NCBI GenBank assembly: GCA_009692615.1
Contig: SHYW01000038.1
Coordinates: 1 to 42,109 of the forward strand
From: Deltaproteobacteria bacterium
GTDB lineage: Bacteria; Desulfobacterota; Binatia; UBA9968
Length of the DNA: 42,109 nt
Direction: 5' to 3'
Shown: in pieces, positions 1-7,530 of the stretch
Numbering within the stretch: the first letter of the stretch is position 1
Layout of the letters: the number at the start of each line of letters is the position of its first letter
The notes under the pieces: generated by a model
The model's database searches: none
Seen by the model: the letters and a program-made list of their open reading frames with translations, nothing else
What the model was told of the DNA's origin: nothing
Made by a program: the position numbers and the translations under genes

Positions 1-99
1 TTGCCGTTCGCTCACTCCCATCACCCGTGCGGCCTCAACCACGGTGATCTCGCTGCGATATACTCGTTGAATTACGTCTAGTCGTTTCTCGTCTTTCAT
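1..99 (-). CDS. IS transposase, N-terminal 33 codons (partial)
   Basis: Read on the minus strand from the ATG at 99, this gives 33 uninterrupted codons that run off the left edge. The peptide starts MKDEKRLDVIQRVYRS and continues into a helix-turn-helix pattern (VEAARVMGVSERQ). This is the usual N-terminal DNA-binding domain of ISNCY/IS481-type transposases; the family assignment is tentative because the DDE domain is not in view. The same codons occur at the right edge on the plus strand, so both window ends lie inside copies of one insertion sequence. Confidence 0.8.
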   Translation of the reverse strand, partial: MKDEKRLDVIQRVYRSEITVVEAARVMGVSERQ

Positions 100-176
100 T
101 GTCAGGGTTGTCATCCTTCCACCCTGACATAATTACGTTGCCGTTAACCTCTGACATAATCACTTTGCTACAACAC
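33..176. repeat. IS terminus, left copy (inverted relative to right end)
   Basis: Bases 33-176 are the reverse complement of 41966-42109 with one difference (T at 150). Identity stops abruptly at CTACAACAC (176), which I take as the outer tip of the element, so the tip reads TGTTGTAGC. Within the tip an 18-base motif of the form AAnGTnATTATGTCAGGG occurs twice with a 27-base period. Repeated sub-terminal motifs like this are typical transposase binding sites. Only this one end of the element is in the window. Confidence 0.85.
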
Positions 177-313
177 GGCGGCCTAATCTGCTTGACAATT
201 TATCGGTGGATTGATTACGTCTATAAAAGTCGAGCGCGAGCCGGATATTCGAATCGTTTGCATGGATGGCGCTTCGTCATGCAGGCAGTGACATATAGAA
301 GGAAGGAATTTTT
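177..313 (+). promoter_or_regulatory. Leader of the first operon, possible promoter
   Basis: The space between the IS tip and the first operon holds a perfect -35 hexamer TTGACA at 192-197. The -10 candidates are poor: GATTAC at 213 has a 15-base spacer and TATAAA at 222 has a 24-base spacer. A strong purine-rich ribosome site (AGAAGGAAGGA, about 297-307) precedes the ATG at 314. The -35 lies only 16 bases from the IS tip, so the insertion may have replaced or shaped the native promoter. The promoter call is weak; the ribosome site is clear. Confidence 0.3.
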
Positions 314-1021
314 ATGAAACCACAAGAATGGCGGCAACAGTTAGGCGAGTGCGTGCGTGACCTGTTTCGTTCGCCGGAGATGACGCAGTTTTATTCGGTC
401 AAGCTGACCCAGAAGCGGGCGCAGATTTATCTTTTGCAGTTGAGTCTCTATGTCCGCAAGCGGCGCGACTTTTGGCCGCAAGTGGCCGCCAATTGTCCGG
501 AGTTCGACGTCAAGCAGCGTATCATGTCCCATGAATATGAAGAGCTGATCGAGGATGAGCACTCGAAGCATGGCCACTTGGATCTGATCTTTCGCCAGGG
601 CAAAGAGGTCGGCTTGAGCGTCGACGATATCCTCGGCGCCGAACCGCTGCCGACGACCACAGCGGCGGTCTACGCTTGGTGGTGGATCGCGCGCACGCGC
701 AGTTGGCAAGAAGCCGTAGCGGCGTCGACCATCGCCGAATGGACCAATGACGACCGTTTGCTCGGCGATCTGGGCGGCGGCAATTGCACACGGCTGTACA
801 AAAATTGGAAGGGCGATTTGAATTTCACCGACGCTCAGATGCCGAACTTCACCGCGCACGCCAAGGCCGACGTGAAGCATTCAGACATGTTCATCGATGT
901 CTTGGAAAAGTATGTCGTGCCGGGACGCGAACAAGACGTGCTCACCACCGCGAAAGAATCCATGGACATTCACCGCGCCTATTTCGGCGGCATGGCCCAG
1001 GCGATGGAAAAAGTTAACTAG
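314..1021 (+). CDS. Haem-oxygenase-fold (TenA/PqqC-like) putative di-iron enzyme
   Basis: The 235-residue soluble protein has the length and all-helical composition of the TenA/PqqC/haem-oxygenase-like superfamily. Acidic and histidine residues cluster at 74-88 (HEYEELIEDEHSKHGH), Glu142 lies mid-protein, and H182-x3-D186-x2-H189 follows. These are arranged like the metal ligands of haem-oxygenase-like di-iron oxidases such as CADD. Known members oxidise small substrates with O2 (UndA, CADD, BesC), or are cofactorless like PqqC. There is no signal peptide. It heads a four-gene operon with an aromatic-ring dioxygenase and two decarboxylases, so an oxidative step on an aromatic or carboxylic acid is likely (inference). 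The substrate is unknown. The start is fixed by the AAGGAAGGA ribosome site. Confidence 0.7.
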   Translation: MKPQEWRQQLGECVRDLFRSPEMTQFYSVKLTQKRAQIYLLQLSLYVRKRRDFWPQVAANCPEFDVKQRIMSHEYEELIEDEHSKHGHLDLIFRQGKEVGLSVDDILGAEPLPTTTAAVYAWWWIARTRSWQEAVAASTIAEWTNDDRLLGDLGGGNCTRLYKNWKGDLNFTDAQMPNFTAHAKADVKHSDMFIDVLEKYVVPGREQDVLTTAKESMDIHRAYFGGMAQAMEKVN

Positions 1022-1055
1022 ATCTTTCGCATTAGCATTGCCAAGGGAGCGCCGG

Positions 1056-2054
1056 ATGAAACTCGAAGAGCTCGATAGCCAACTGGAAAAAAACCAACTC
1101 TCCGGTTTCTGGCGCACCCGCGTGCCGTCGCATTCGTCGGAAGCGCCGTATCTGTGGAAATGGGAAGCGCTGCTCGATGGCTTGCTCAAGGCGAGCGAGA
1201 CCATCGGCATGGAGCAGGCGGAGCGCCGGGCGATTCGCTTGGTCAGTCCGCACCTGGAGATTAAATCCACGTCGCACACGCTGCAGATTACTTTCTCGAT
1301 CGTCAATCCTGGCGAGGTCGCCAAGGCGCATCGCCACAACATGGCGGCGATCCGCTTTGTCGTGCAGGGCAAAGGCGCCTACACGGCGGTGGACGGCGAA
1401 AAATTCTACATGGAAGAGGGCGATCTGATTCTAACGCCCAATTGGAGTTGGCACGATCATCACAACGAGTCGGAGGATCCGATCATCTGGCTCGACGGCT
1501 TGGACGGGCCGCTGATTCAATCCCTCAACGTGTTGTTCTTCGAAGACTTAGAAAAGCCAGAGCAGGAGATTACCCGGCAGACCGGCGAATCGCTCAGCCG
1601 TCTCGGTTTCGCGCGCACGCCGAAACCGACCGAGAATTTTCGCCGCGGCGTGCCATTTCGGTATTCTTTCAAGGACACCTATAAGGCGCTCAAGGCGATG
1701 GGCCCGGCCGATCGCGATCCGTACGACGGGACGTTGCTGCGTTACATCAATCCCGCCACCGGCGGTTATACCTATCCAACCATGTCCTGCGAGATCCAGC
1801 TGTTCAACGCCAAAGAGACGACGCAAACGCACCGCCACACCAGCTCGGCACTCTATCACGTCGTTAAAGGCCAGGGGCGCAGCAAAGTCGGCGACAGCTA
1901 TTTGGAATGGAAGAAGGGCGACAGTTTCGTGATCCCGCTCTGGCAATGGCATTCACACGAAAACCTCGGCAACGACGAAGCGATGCTTTTTTCCATGAGC
2001 GATCGGCCGGTGATGGAAGCGTTGCAACTATATCGCGAAGAGGCCGGCGGTTAG
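1056..2054 (+). CDS. Gentisate 1,2-dioxygenase-like bicupin
   Basis: The 332-residue protein has two cupin barrels and resembles gentisate / 1-hydroxy-2-naphthoate dioxygenases (about 350 residues), which open aromatic rings with Fe(II) and O2. The first barrel has H92-x-H94 (AHRHNMAAIRFVVQG) with His133; the second has H259-x-H261 with His299. Both barrels therefore keep a 3-His site, whereas many gentisate dioxygenases keep a full set only in the N-terminal barrel. The ATG at 1056 is chosen over longer upstream starts because AAGGGAG lies just before it (about 1042-1048) and it clears the preceding gene by 34 bases. Second gene of the left operon. Ring cleavage is probable from the family; the substrate is unproven. 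Confidence 0.75.
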   Translation: MKLEELDSQLEKNQLSGFWRTRVPSHSSEAPYLWKWEALLDGLLKASETIGMEQAERRAIRLVSPHLEIKSTSHTLQITFSIVNPGEVAKAHRHNMAAIRFVVQGKGAYTAVDGEKFYMEEGDLILTPNWSWHDHHNESEDPIIWLDGLDGPLIQSLNVLFFEDLEKPEQEITRQTGESLSRLGFARTPKPTENFRRGVPFRYSFKDTYKALKAMGPADRDPYDGTLLRYINPATGGYTYPTMSCEIQLFNAKETTQTHRHTSSALYHVVKGQGRSKVGDSYLEWKKGDSFVIPLWQWHSHENLGNDEAMLFSMSDRPVMEALQLYREEAGG

Positions 2055-2099
2055 CTTCTCGCAGAATTCTCGTGCTTAAATTTCTTTTCTGAGATACTT

Positions 2100-3104
2100 A
2101 TGGCCGCAAACGAAAAAATTCGCCTTGCCAGCCGCGCCTATGACGGTACGCTGCCGATCCTGCGCGGGCAGATGGCGATTCCCGGATTCGACTTCGAAAT
2201 TACCGAGACCGAAGATGTGCCGGGCATGTTCGCCGGTATGTACAAAGGACAGTACGATGTTTCCGAGATGTCGCTGGGCGAATTGATCTCTTATACTTCA
2301 CGCGGCAAAGCTGACTTTATCGCCATTCCGGTTTTTCCTTCGCGGATGTTTCGTCATGGTTTTATTTTTTGCCGCAAGGATTCGGGCATCGACCAGCCGG
2401 CTGATTTGAACGGCCGCAAGATCGGTTTTCTCCGCTGGGTGCAAACCGCGGCGATCTGGATGCGCGGCATGCTGGTCGATTCCTACGGCGTGTCGGCCAA
2501 AGATTCCGAGTGGCATGTGGCGTCGATGCACCACTGGGACGATCACGATCCCGGCGCCACGGTGGTGTCGCGCGACGGTTCGGCGATCCGCATGATCGAA
2601 AACCGCGGCAAGAACACTTCCGAGCGCGCTTGCTTTGCCTTGTTCGACGGCCAAGTGGACGCTCTCGGCGTCACTGAATCGCAGCTGCCGACGCTCCTCG
2701 CCAATAAAAGTGTTCGACGGCTGTTCGAAAATCCTCAGCAAGTGGAAGCGCGTTATTTTCGCGACACGAAAATTTTGCCGATCATGCATGTGTTGGCGAT
2801 ACAGAAAAATCTCATTGAGCGCCATCCCGAGCTGCCGACGCAGCTGTTTCAACTTTATGTCGAAGCCAAGCGCTGGGCCCAACGCTGGCGCCGGGCGATT
2901 CCGAGTTTGGTCGAGGCTTGGCCCAATCAGTATCTCGACGACGAACGGGAAGTTTTTCAAAGCGATCCTTGGGCCTATGGCTTAGCGGCGAACCGCCATG
3001 TGCTCGATAAGTTTTTTGCCTATTGTCACGGGCAGGGAATTTCCGGCCGAGAGATCGCACCGGAAGAAATTTTCCATCCCAGCACCCACAATTTAACTGA
3101 GTAA
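2100..3104 (+). CDS. 4,5-dihydroxyphthalate decarboxylase-like protein (periplasmic-binding-protein fold, cytosolic)
   Basis: The 334-residue protein has the type 2 periplasmic-binding fold seen in 4,5-dihydroxyphthalate decarboxylase (Pht5) and NMT1-like proteins. It opens directly with a beta-strand (EKIRLASRAYDGTLPILRG) and has no signal peptide. Typical stretches are YDVSEMSLGELI near 50 and GIDQPADLNGRKIGFLRW at about 95-115, then a Trp/His-rich segment (SEWHVASMHHWDDHDPG). The missing leader and its place between a ring-cleavage-type bicupin and a UbiD decarboxylase favour an enzymatic role, non-oxidative decarboxylation of an aromatic acid, over transport. Automated tools would probably call it an ABC substrate-binding protein. 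The exact reaction is an inference. Confidence 0.7.
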   Translation: MAANEKIRLASRAYDGTLPILRGQMAIPGFDFEITETEDVPGMFAGMYKGQYDVSEMSLGELISYTSRGKADFIAIPVFPSRMFRHGFIFCRKDSGIDQPADLNGRKIGFLRWVQTAAIWMRGMLVDSYGVSAKDSEWHVASMHHWDDHDPGATVVSRDGSAIRMIENRGKNTSERACFALFDGQVDALGVTESQLPTLLANKSVRRLFENPQQVEARYFRDTKILPIMHVLAIQKNLIERHPELPTQLFQLYVEAKRWAQRWRRAIPSLVEAWPNQYLDDEREVFQSDPWAYGLAANRHVLDKFFAYCHGQGISGREIAPEEIFHPSTHNLTE

Positions 3105-3131
3105 CTTGCCGCGATTTCGAAGGGAGTTTCC

Positions 3132-4616
3132 ATGGCGACCGCAACCCAAACGAATGTGACCCAAAGCGTCGATCTGCGCGACTGGCTCAAAGAGGTCAAA
3201 CGGCTGGAGCAATTCGAACAGATTTCCGGCGCCCACTGGGATTTGGAGCTCGGCGCGTTGACCGAAATCATTCTCGAAAGAAATCCCACGCCGCCGGCGG
3301 TGATGTTCGACAACGTGCCGGGCTTCGATCCCAACCGCCGAGTGCTGGTCAACATGCTGGAAACCTTGGAGCGCACGGCGCTGACGCTCAACCTGCCGTT
3401 GGATTTGAAAACTATTCCGTTAATCGACGCGCTGCGCGCCAAGCTGCGCGCCATGCAGCCGATTCCCGCCAACGTGGTTAAGACCGGTCCGGTGTTCGAG
3501 AACGTCGCGCACGGAGATGAGATCGACTTGACGAAGTTTCCCGTGCCCCGCTGGCACGCCGGCGACGGCGGTCGCTATCTCGGTACGGCGCACTTGGTGG
3601 TGACCCGCGATCCGGAAACCGCGGTGGAAAATATCGGCTGCTACCGGGTCATGCTGCAGGACAAGGACAAAGTCGGTTTGTACATCTCGCCGGGAAAACA
3701 CGGCAAGATTCATTACGAGAAGGCGATGAAGGAGGGCAAGCCGTTTCCGGTGGCGATGGCCTTTGGCCAGCATCCGCTGCTTTACATCGCCGCGTCTCAA
3801 GCCGTGCCGTTCGGCGTCAATGAATACGATTGGGCTGGTGGACTCATTGGCCAAGCGATCGATGTCATCGAAGGTCCGGTGACTGGCTTACACTTTCCGG
3901 CCAACTCGGAGATCGTCATCGAAGGCGAAATCATTCCCGGCGAATCGATGCAGGAAGGGCCCTTCGGCGAGTGGCCGGGTTATTACGCCAGCGCGCGCCG
4001 CGCCGAGCCGTTCGTGCGCGTTAAGGCTCTCTATTATCGCAACGATCCGATCATCACCGGCGCGGCGCCGTTCAAACCGACGATTCACGGCATGTATCGT
4101 TCTTGTTTGCGCGCGGCGACGGTTTGGAACGGCATGGAGCAAGCCGGTGTCCCCGATATTAAAGGCGTCTATTTACCGCCGCCGGCGCAGCGCTTTATGA
4201 TCGCCGTGGCGATCAAGCAGCGCTATCCCGGCCACGCCAAGCAAGCGGCGTTGGTGGCCTGTCAATGCCACGCCGGCGCTTATCTCGGCCGCTACGTGGT
4301 CGTCGTCGACGACGACATCGACATCACCGACACCAACGAGATCCTCTGGGCGATCTGCACTCGTTCCGATCCGGAAACCTCGGTCGATATTTTGCGCCGT
4401 TGTTGGAGCGGGCCGTTGGATCCGATCATTCAGCCTGGGCAAAAGGGTTTTAACTCGCGCATGATCATCGAAGCGGTGCGGCCTTGGGAATGGCGCGATA
4501 AATTTCCCGCCACCAGCGCGATCACCGATGAGACGCGCAACCAGTACGCGACCAAATGGCGTCGCCAACTGGAGCAAGTCCAGGCGCGCCATAGCGTCAC
4601 GCGCGGGCGCGAATAG
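3132..4616 (+). CDS. UbiD-family prFMN-dependent decarboxylase
   Basis: The 494-residue protein matches the UbiD/ferulate decarboxylase family in length and motifs. The catalytic Glu-Arg-Glu set is visible as R172 (GCYRVML), E275 and E280 (EGPFGEW), at nearly the same positions as in fungal Fdc1. The N-terminal PAVMFDNVPGF and C-terminal VVVDDDIDITDTNEILWA stretches are also typical. These enzymes add or remove CO2 on aromatic or alpha,beta-unsaturated acids using prenylated FMN made by UbiX; no ubiX gene is visible in this window. The ATG at 3132 follows AAGGGAG. It is the last gene of the left operon, with 27 bases separating it from the previous gene. Confidence 0.9.
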   Translation: MATATQTNVTQSVDLRDWLKEVKRLEQFEQISGAHWDLELGALTEIILERNPTPPAVMFDNVPGFDPNRRVLVNMLETLERTALTLNLPLDLKTIPLIDALRAKLRAMQPIPANVVKTGPVFENVAHGDEIDLTKFPVPRWHAGDGGRYLGTAHLVVTRDPETAVENIGCYRVMLQDKDKVGLYISPGKHGKIHYEKAMKEGKPFPVAMAFGQHPLLYIAASQAVPFGVNEYDWAGGLIGQAIDVIEGPVTGLHFPANSEIVIEGEIIPGESMQEGPFGEWPGYYASARRAEPFVRVKALYYRNDPIITGAAPFKPTIHGMYRSCLRAATVWNGMEQAGVPDIKGVYLPPPAQRFMIAVAIKQRYPGHAKQAALVACQCHAGAYLGRYVVVVDDDIDITDTNEILWAICTRSDPETSVDILRRCWSGPLDPIIQPGQKGFNSRMIIEAVRPWEWRDKFPATSAITDETRNQYATKWRRQLEQVQARHSVTRGRE

Positions 4617-4983
4617 TTTTTTCCGCCAGTAATCTGTCAAAGGTTTGACAGTGTCTTCGCCATGGATATTGTCTTTGGCGAAGCTCGTAAGGTAGTTTTC
4701 TTATCGATTAATTCAACCTGGCGATTGTGCCAGTATTTTTTGTTGGCGACACACATGGTTGGCCGTAAACCGTATTAATTGGCCAATTTTGTCCGCGCAC
4801 AGTATAGGCTCGCGCTTCTGTGTCGTTGCTTACATTTCTTCGCGTCACGAGGGATATCTTTGGAAAATTGGGGTCTTAACCAGTGTCGTTAGGCGGTAGA
4901 GCCAGTTGGCACGAGACGTGCTCATTCTTAGCCACTGGTGAGTTGTCACAGGCGATTTAAATCATAGTAAGGAGAACCGTCGA
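4617..4983. other. 367-base intergenic region with three inverted repeats
   Basis: No coding sequence is evident. An 18-base perfect palindrome (CTGTCAAAGGTTTGACAG, 4634-4651) lies 18 bases after the UbiD stop. It is followed by a 7-base-pair hairpin CTTCGCC...GGCGAAG (4655-4683). Neither is followed by a T run, so termination is possible but not classical; the first could be an operator. A 12-base palindrome AATTGGCCAATT is at 4777-4788. A good ribosome site (TAAGGAG, 4968-4974) serves the next gene. The region separates the left operon from the small HTH gene and should contain that gene's promoter, which I could not pinpoint. Confidence 0.5.
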
Positions 4984-5205
4984 ATGGAAGAGATCATGAC
5001 CCCCTCAGAAGTTGCATCGTTGCTGAAGATTCATTTGAAGACCGTGTATAAGCTCGCTGAGAAAGGCGTTATCCCCGGTAATCGGATTGGACGCAGCTGG
5101 CGTTTTAGCCGCGGCGATGTCTTGGAGTTGGTTTCGAGCAAAGCAATGAGCTTATCGGACAACGGCGAGAACGATCTGCGTGCCGTGGCGAATGGGGGCA
5201 AATAG
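4984..5205 (+). CDS. Excisionase-family small HTH DNA-binding protein
   Basis: The 73-residue protein carries the helix-turn-helix of the excisionase/MerR-like 'HTH_17' group: TPSEVASLLKIHLKTVYKLA, then GVIPGNRIGRSWRFSRGDVLEL. This fills residues 6-50 and leaves a short polar tail. Family members are phage or transposon excisionases, or small regulators. No integrase lies nearby, so a regulatory role is as likely as excision. It is followed after 32 bases by a coiled-coil protein, probably co-transcribed. The start is set by TAAGGAG nine bases upstream of the ATG. Confidence 0.85.
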   Translation: MEEIMTPSEVASLLKIHLKTVYKLAEKGVIPGNRIGRSWRFSRGDVLELVSSKAMSLSDNGENDLRAVANGGK

Positions 5206-5237
5206 GCCTGGTTCACGAGAAGGCTGGTAGGTTGACG

Positions 5238-5756
5238 ATGGATTTCGACCCCATCAAGCAACTACAGAGCCTCTTGGAGGATCGCGGTAAAGTGCTGGAA
5301 AAAATTTCCAGCATCCATTCCGCGTTGGGTTCAGTGACCGCGCCGCCCGCGGCCGTGCCGGAGCCACCGCCCGACGAAGCGACGCCGCCCAATCAAGATC
5401 TCGTCTATGGCCGGTTGCTGCAGGCCTTGGGCGATATGCAAGTGCAGATCGAACAGCGCGTGCGGCCGATGGCGCAACAAGTCGTCGATGCTCAGGTAGC
5501 GCAGTTACGCGAACAGTCCGGTTACGATCATGGCGCGTTGCAGCAATGCTTAGCAAAGATCGATCAGTGCATTTTAACTTGTCTGGATCGTGTCGACGAA
5601 TACCAGACCAAGCGTTCGTCGTTGATCGCCGTCAATACGCGCCTGAGCGCGCTCGGCGCTCTACCCGAGGCGCTGCCTGAAGAATTGAAAACTCTGGATC
5701 TTAACGAGGCCATTCGCTCCCGTATCGAATCGTTGGCGCAACGTCGTCGGCTTTAG
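5238..5756 (+). CDS. Coiled-coil protein of unknown function
   Basis: The 172-residue protein matches no family I recognise. It has a short N-terminal helix (FDPIKQLQSLLEDRGKVLEK), a proline-rich linker at about 37-53 (APPAAVPEPPPDEATPPN), then long heptad-like helices rich in Gln, Leu and Arg to the C-terminus. It has no signal peptide or membrane segment. The ATG at 5238 is preferred over a TTG two codons earlier. Its close spacing to the HTH gene suggests a two-gene unit; such a protein could be a partner or scaffold, but that is a guess. Confidence 0.7.
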   Translation: MDFDPIKQLQSLLEDRGKVLEKISSIHSALGSVTAPPAAVPEPPPDEATPPNQDLVYGRLLQALGDMQVQIEQRVRPMAQQVVDAQVAQLREQSGYDHGALQQCLAKIDQCILTCLDRVDEYQTKRSSLIAVNTRLSALGALPEALPEELKTLDLNEAIRSRIESLAQRRRL

Positions 5757-5843
5757 CCATTTAATCCCGTCAATCAACGGAAATCATTCTTGCACTTTTC
5801 GTACGACCGCCAGCCGGTGAGGCACTGGCGCGCTCGCTCACGA

Positions 5844-6604
5844 TTATTTTTTCCCGAGCAATTTTTTGAAGTAGCGCCAGTCCGGGTGCTCGGTCTTGGT
5901 GGAGACTTGGCTGCGTCCAGGATTGGCTTTCCATCGTTGGCGGTATTCTTCGATGTCGATCGCCGGAATCGGTTTGGGCTGGCCGATGGCGTAGGCCAGG
6001 TAGTTCAAGCGCGCCAGCTCAAAAAGATTGAGCGTGGTGAGCGTCACCTCTTCGACGCTCCGGCCCGCGGTGGTGACGCCGTGGCCGATCAACAGGCAAG
6101 CGTTTTTGTCGCCCATGACCTTGATAAAATCATTACCCAAGGCGTCGTCGACGATTGTGATACTGCGCGGGTAGAGCGGAATACCTTCGAGCAACAACTT
6201 TAATCCTGGCGGATTGTAGGCGGCGTAGATCGGTAGCAGCGGTTTTTCGCTGGCGGTCAAGGCGACCACCCAGTCGGGATGGGCGTGGATGACGCTCATG
6301 ACTTCGGGCCGGGCGCGATAAACCGCCAGATGCATGGCGGTTTCATGGGGCGCGTCGAGACCGTTCGAGGCCTGCAAGACATTGCCGCAGATGTCGATGG
6401 TGATAATGTCCTTCTCGCGGGTAAACTCCAGCGCTTCTTCGTTGACGCCTTTCGATTTGATGAGAATCTTGTCCGTGCCCGGGATGCGCGCGCTGACGTG
6501 GCCGAAGGAGCCGCGGGTCACGCCGCGATCGCCCAGGATACGGCAGAGTACATTACTTTTTTCCGCAGTTGCCGCACGGTTTCGCGTTGGTTTGATTTTG
6601 CCAT
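5844..6604 (-). pseudogene. Class II aldolase/adducin-family gene with N-terminal frameshift
   Basis: The main reading frame (codons down from 6521, 225 residues) has class II aldolase features: GSFGHVSARIPG, a catalytic-type Glu (ETAMHLAVYRARPEV), the zinc pair HAHP, and IGHGVTTAG with the third His. Family members cleave or decarboxylate hydroxy-acid or sugar-phosphate substrates. The natural start appears to be the ATG at 6604, preceded by AAGGGGCGAG, giving MAKSNQRETVRQLRKK. That frame ends early because the A6 run (T6 at 6557-6562 on the plus strand) is one base short; adding one A restores VLCRILGDRGVTRGS, matching the N-terminus of the intact paralogue at 29994. It could be a real mutation or a homopolymer error; a GTG at 6521 could still give a shortened protein. 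Confidence 0.75.
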
Positions 6605-6864
6605 TTTCTCGCCCCTTAGTTTTTTATTACTATTTCAAGCCGCGAACCGCCGCGTCGAGAATTTGGCTCCATCCTGGTTCAGTGAAGGATAACCAGAGCA
6701 ACGCTGCGAGGCTTGCGCAGATTCGCGTCCTATCGGTAGGCCGTGAAAAAAATCATCGGACAAAAGAATGATTTGATAATTTATAAATTCTTTACTATGT
6801 AACGCAGTACGGTTGTGCGAGGCAAGTTGATTTTGTTCAACGCGCCGCTGGGAAAGGCATCATT
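6605..6864. promoter_or_regulatory. Divergent promoter region between aldolase and GntR regulator
   Basis: The 260-base region separates the minus-strand aldolase from the plus-strand GntR gene. The AT-rich core around 6765-6800 holds a 12-base perfect palindrome AATTTATAAATT (6778-6789), a plausible operator for the adjacent regulator. GGGAAAGG (about 6850-6857) is the ribosome site for the GTG start at 6865. Divergent arrangement next to the controlled gene is common for FCD-type GntR proteins; the operator assignment is inference. Confidence 0.4.
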
Positions 6865-7530
6865 GTGGAGTATCTGAGTTTGGCGGACATCGCCTACAAA
6901 AAAATTAAAGCGGCGATCCGCAAACGTGAAATCGTCCCAGGCGAACGTTTGTCGCACGACGAGTTGGTGCTGCGGTTAAAAATCAACCAGACGCTAATCC
7001 GCGAGGCGCTGTCGCGTTTGGTCCAAGAAGGATTCGTGATCCGGCTCAACGAGAGCCACTATCGGGTTAGCGAGGTGACCGCGGAGGAAGTGGTCGAGCT
7101 TTTCGAATTGCGCGAAACCCTCGAAGCGCGCTGTGTCGAGGGTGCGATTCAGCGCATGACGCCGGACGGCATCGCCGAATTGGAGCGCAGCGTGAAAAGC
7201 TCGCGCCAGTCGATTACCAAAAACCGGGCGTTGGTCGATCGCTACATCATCAACAAAGACTTTCATCTTGCTTTGGCGCAACTCGCCGGCAACCGCGCGG
7301 TGTGGCGGGTGTTGGACGACGTTTGCGAGAAACTGGTGCTCAAGCGGCGCATCGAGGGCGTCACCCACGGCGGTTTTTCGGTGTTGCGCCATCACCGGGA
7401 TATTCTTCGGGCGATCAAAGTGCAAGATACGCTCAAAGCGCAGGAACTCATGAAAGCGCATTTGGACGAGATCAAGTTCACCTTGCTCAAGCAGATCGCC
7501 GTGCGCAAACGCGCGGCCCAAGCGAGCTGA
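6865..7530 (+). CDS. GntR-family transcriptional regulator, FCD subfamily
   Basis: The 221-residue protein has an N-terminal winged helix (residues 5-70: ADIAYKKIKAAIRKREIVPGERL, then INQTLIREALSRLVQEGFV) followed by an all-helical FCD effector domain (about 75-210). FCD metal-type histidines are visible at H134 (NKDFHLAL), H176-H177 (HHRDIL) and H199. Such regulators bind organic acids and usually repress adjacent catabolic genes. It uses a GTG start with a good upstream ribosome site. It is divergent from the broken aldolase and upstream of the OsmC-UbiD pair, so these are its likely targets (inference). Confidence 0.9.
   Translation: MEYLSLADIAYKKIKAAIRKREIVPGERLSHDELVLRLKINQTLIREALSRLVQEGFVIRLNESHYRVSEVTAEEVVELFELRETLEARCVEGAIQRMTPDGIAELERSVKSSRQSITKNRALVDRYIINKDFHLALAQLAGNRAVWRVLDDVCEKLVLKRRIEGVTHGGFSVLRHHRDILRAIKVQDTLKAQELMKAHLDEIKFTLLKQIAVRKRAAQAS

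Noticed and set aside
99-317. Plus-strand 72-codon frame at the left end
   Set aside because: It is antisense to the transposase and IS tip; the same peptide start (MSGLSSFHPDI) recurs at the right end only because the IS tip is repeated.
897-1055. Longer N-terminus for the first bicupin
   Set aside because: It would overlap the preceding gene by over 120 bases; the ATG at 1056 has a good ribosome site.
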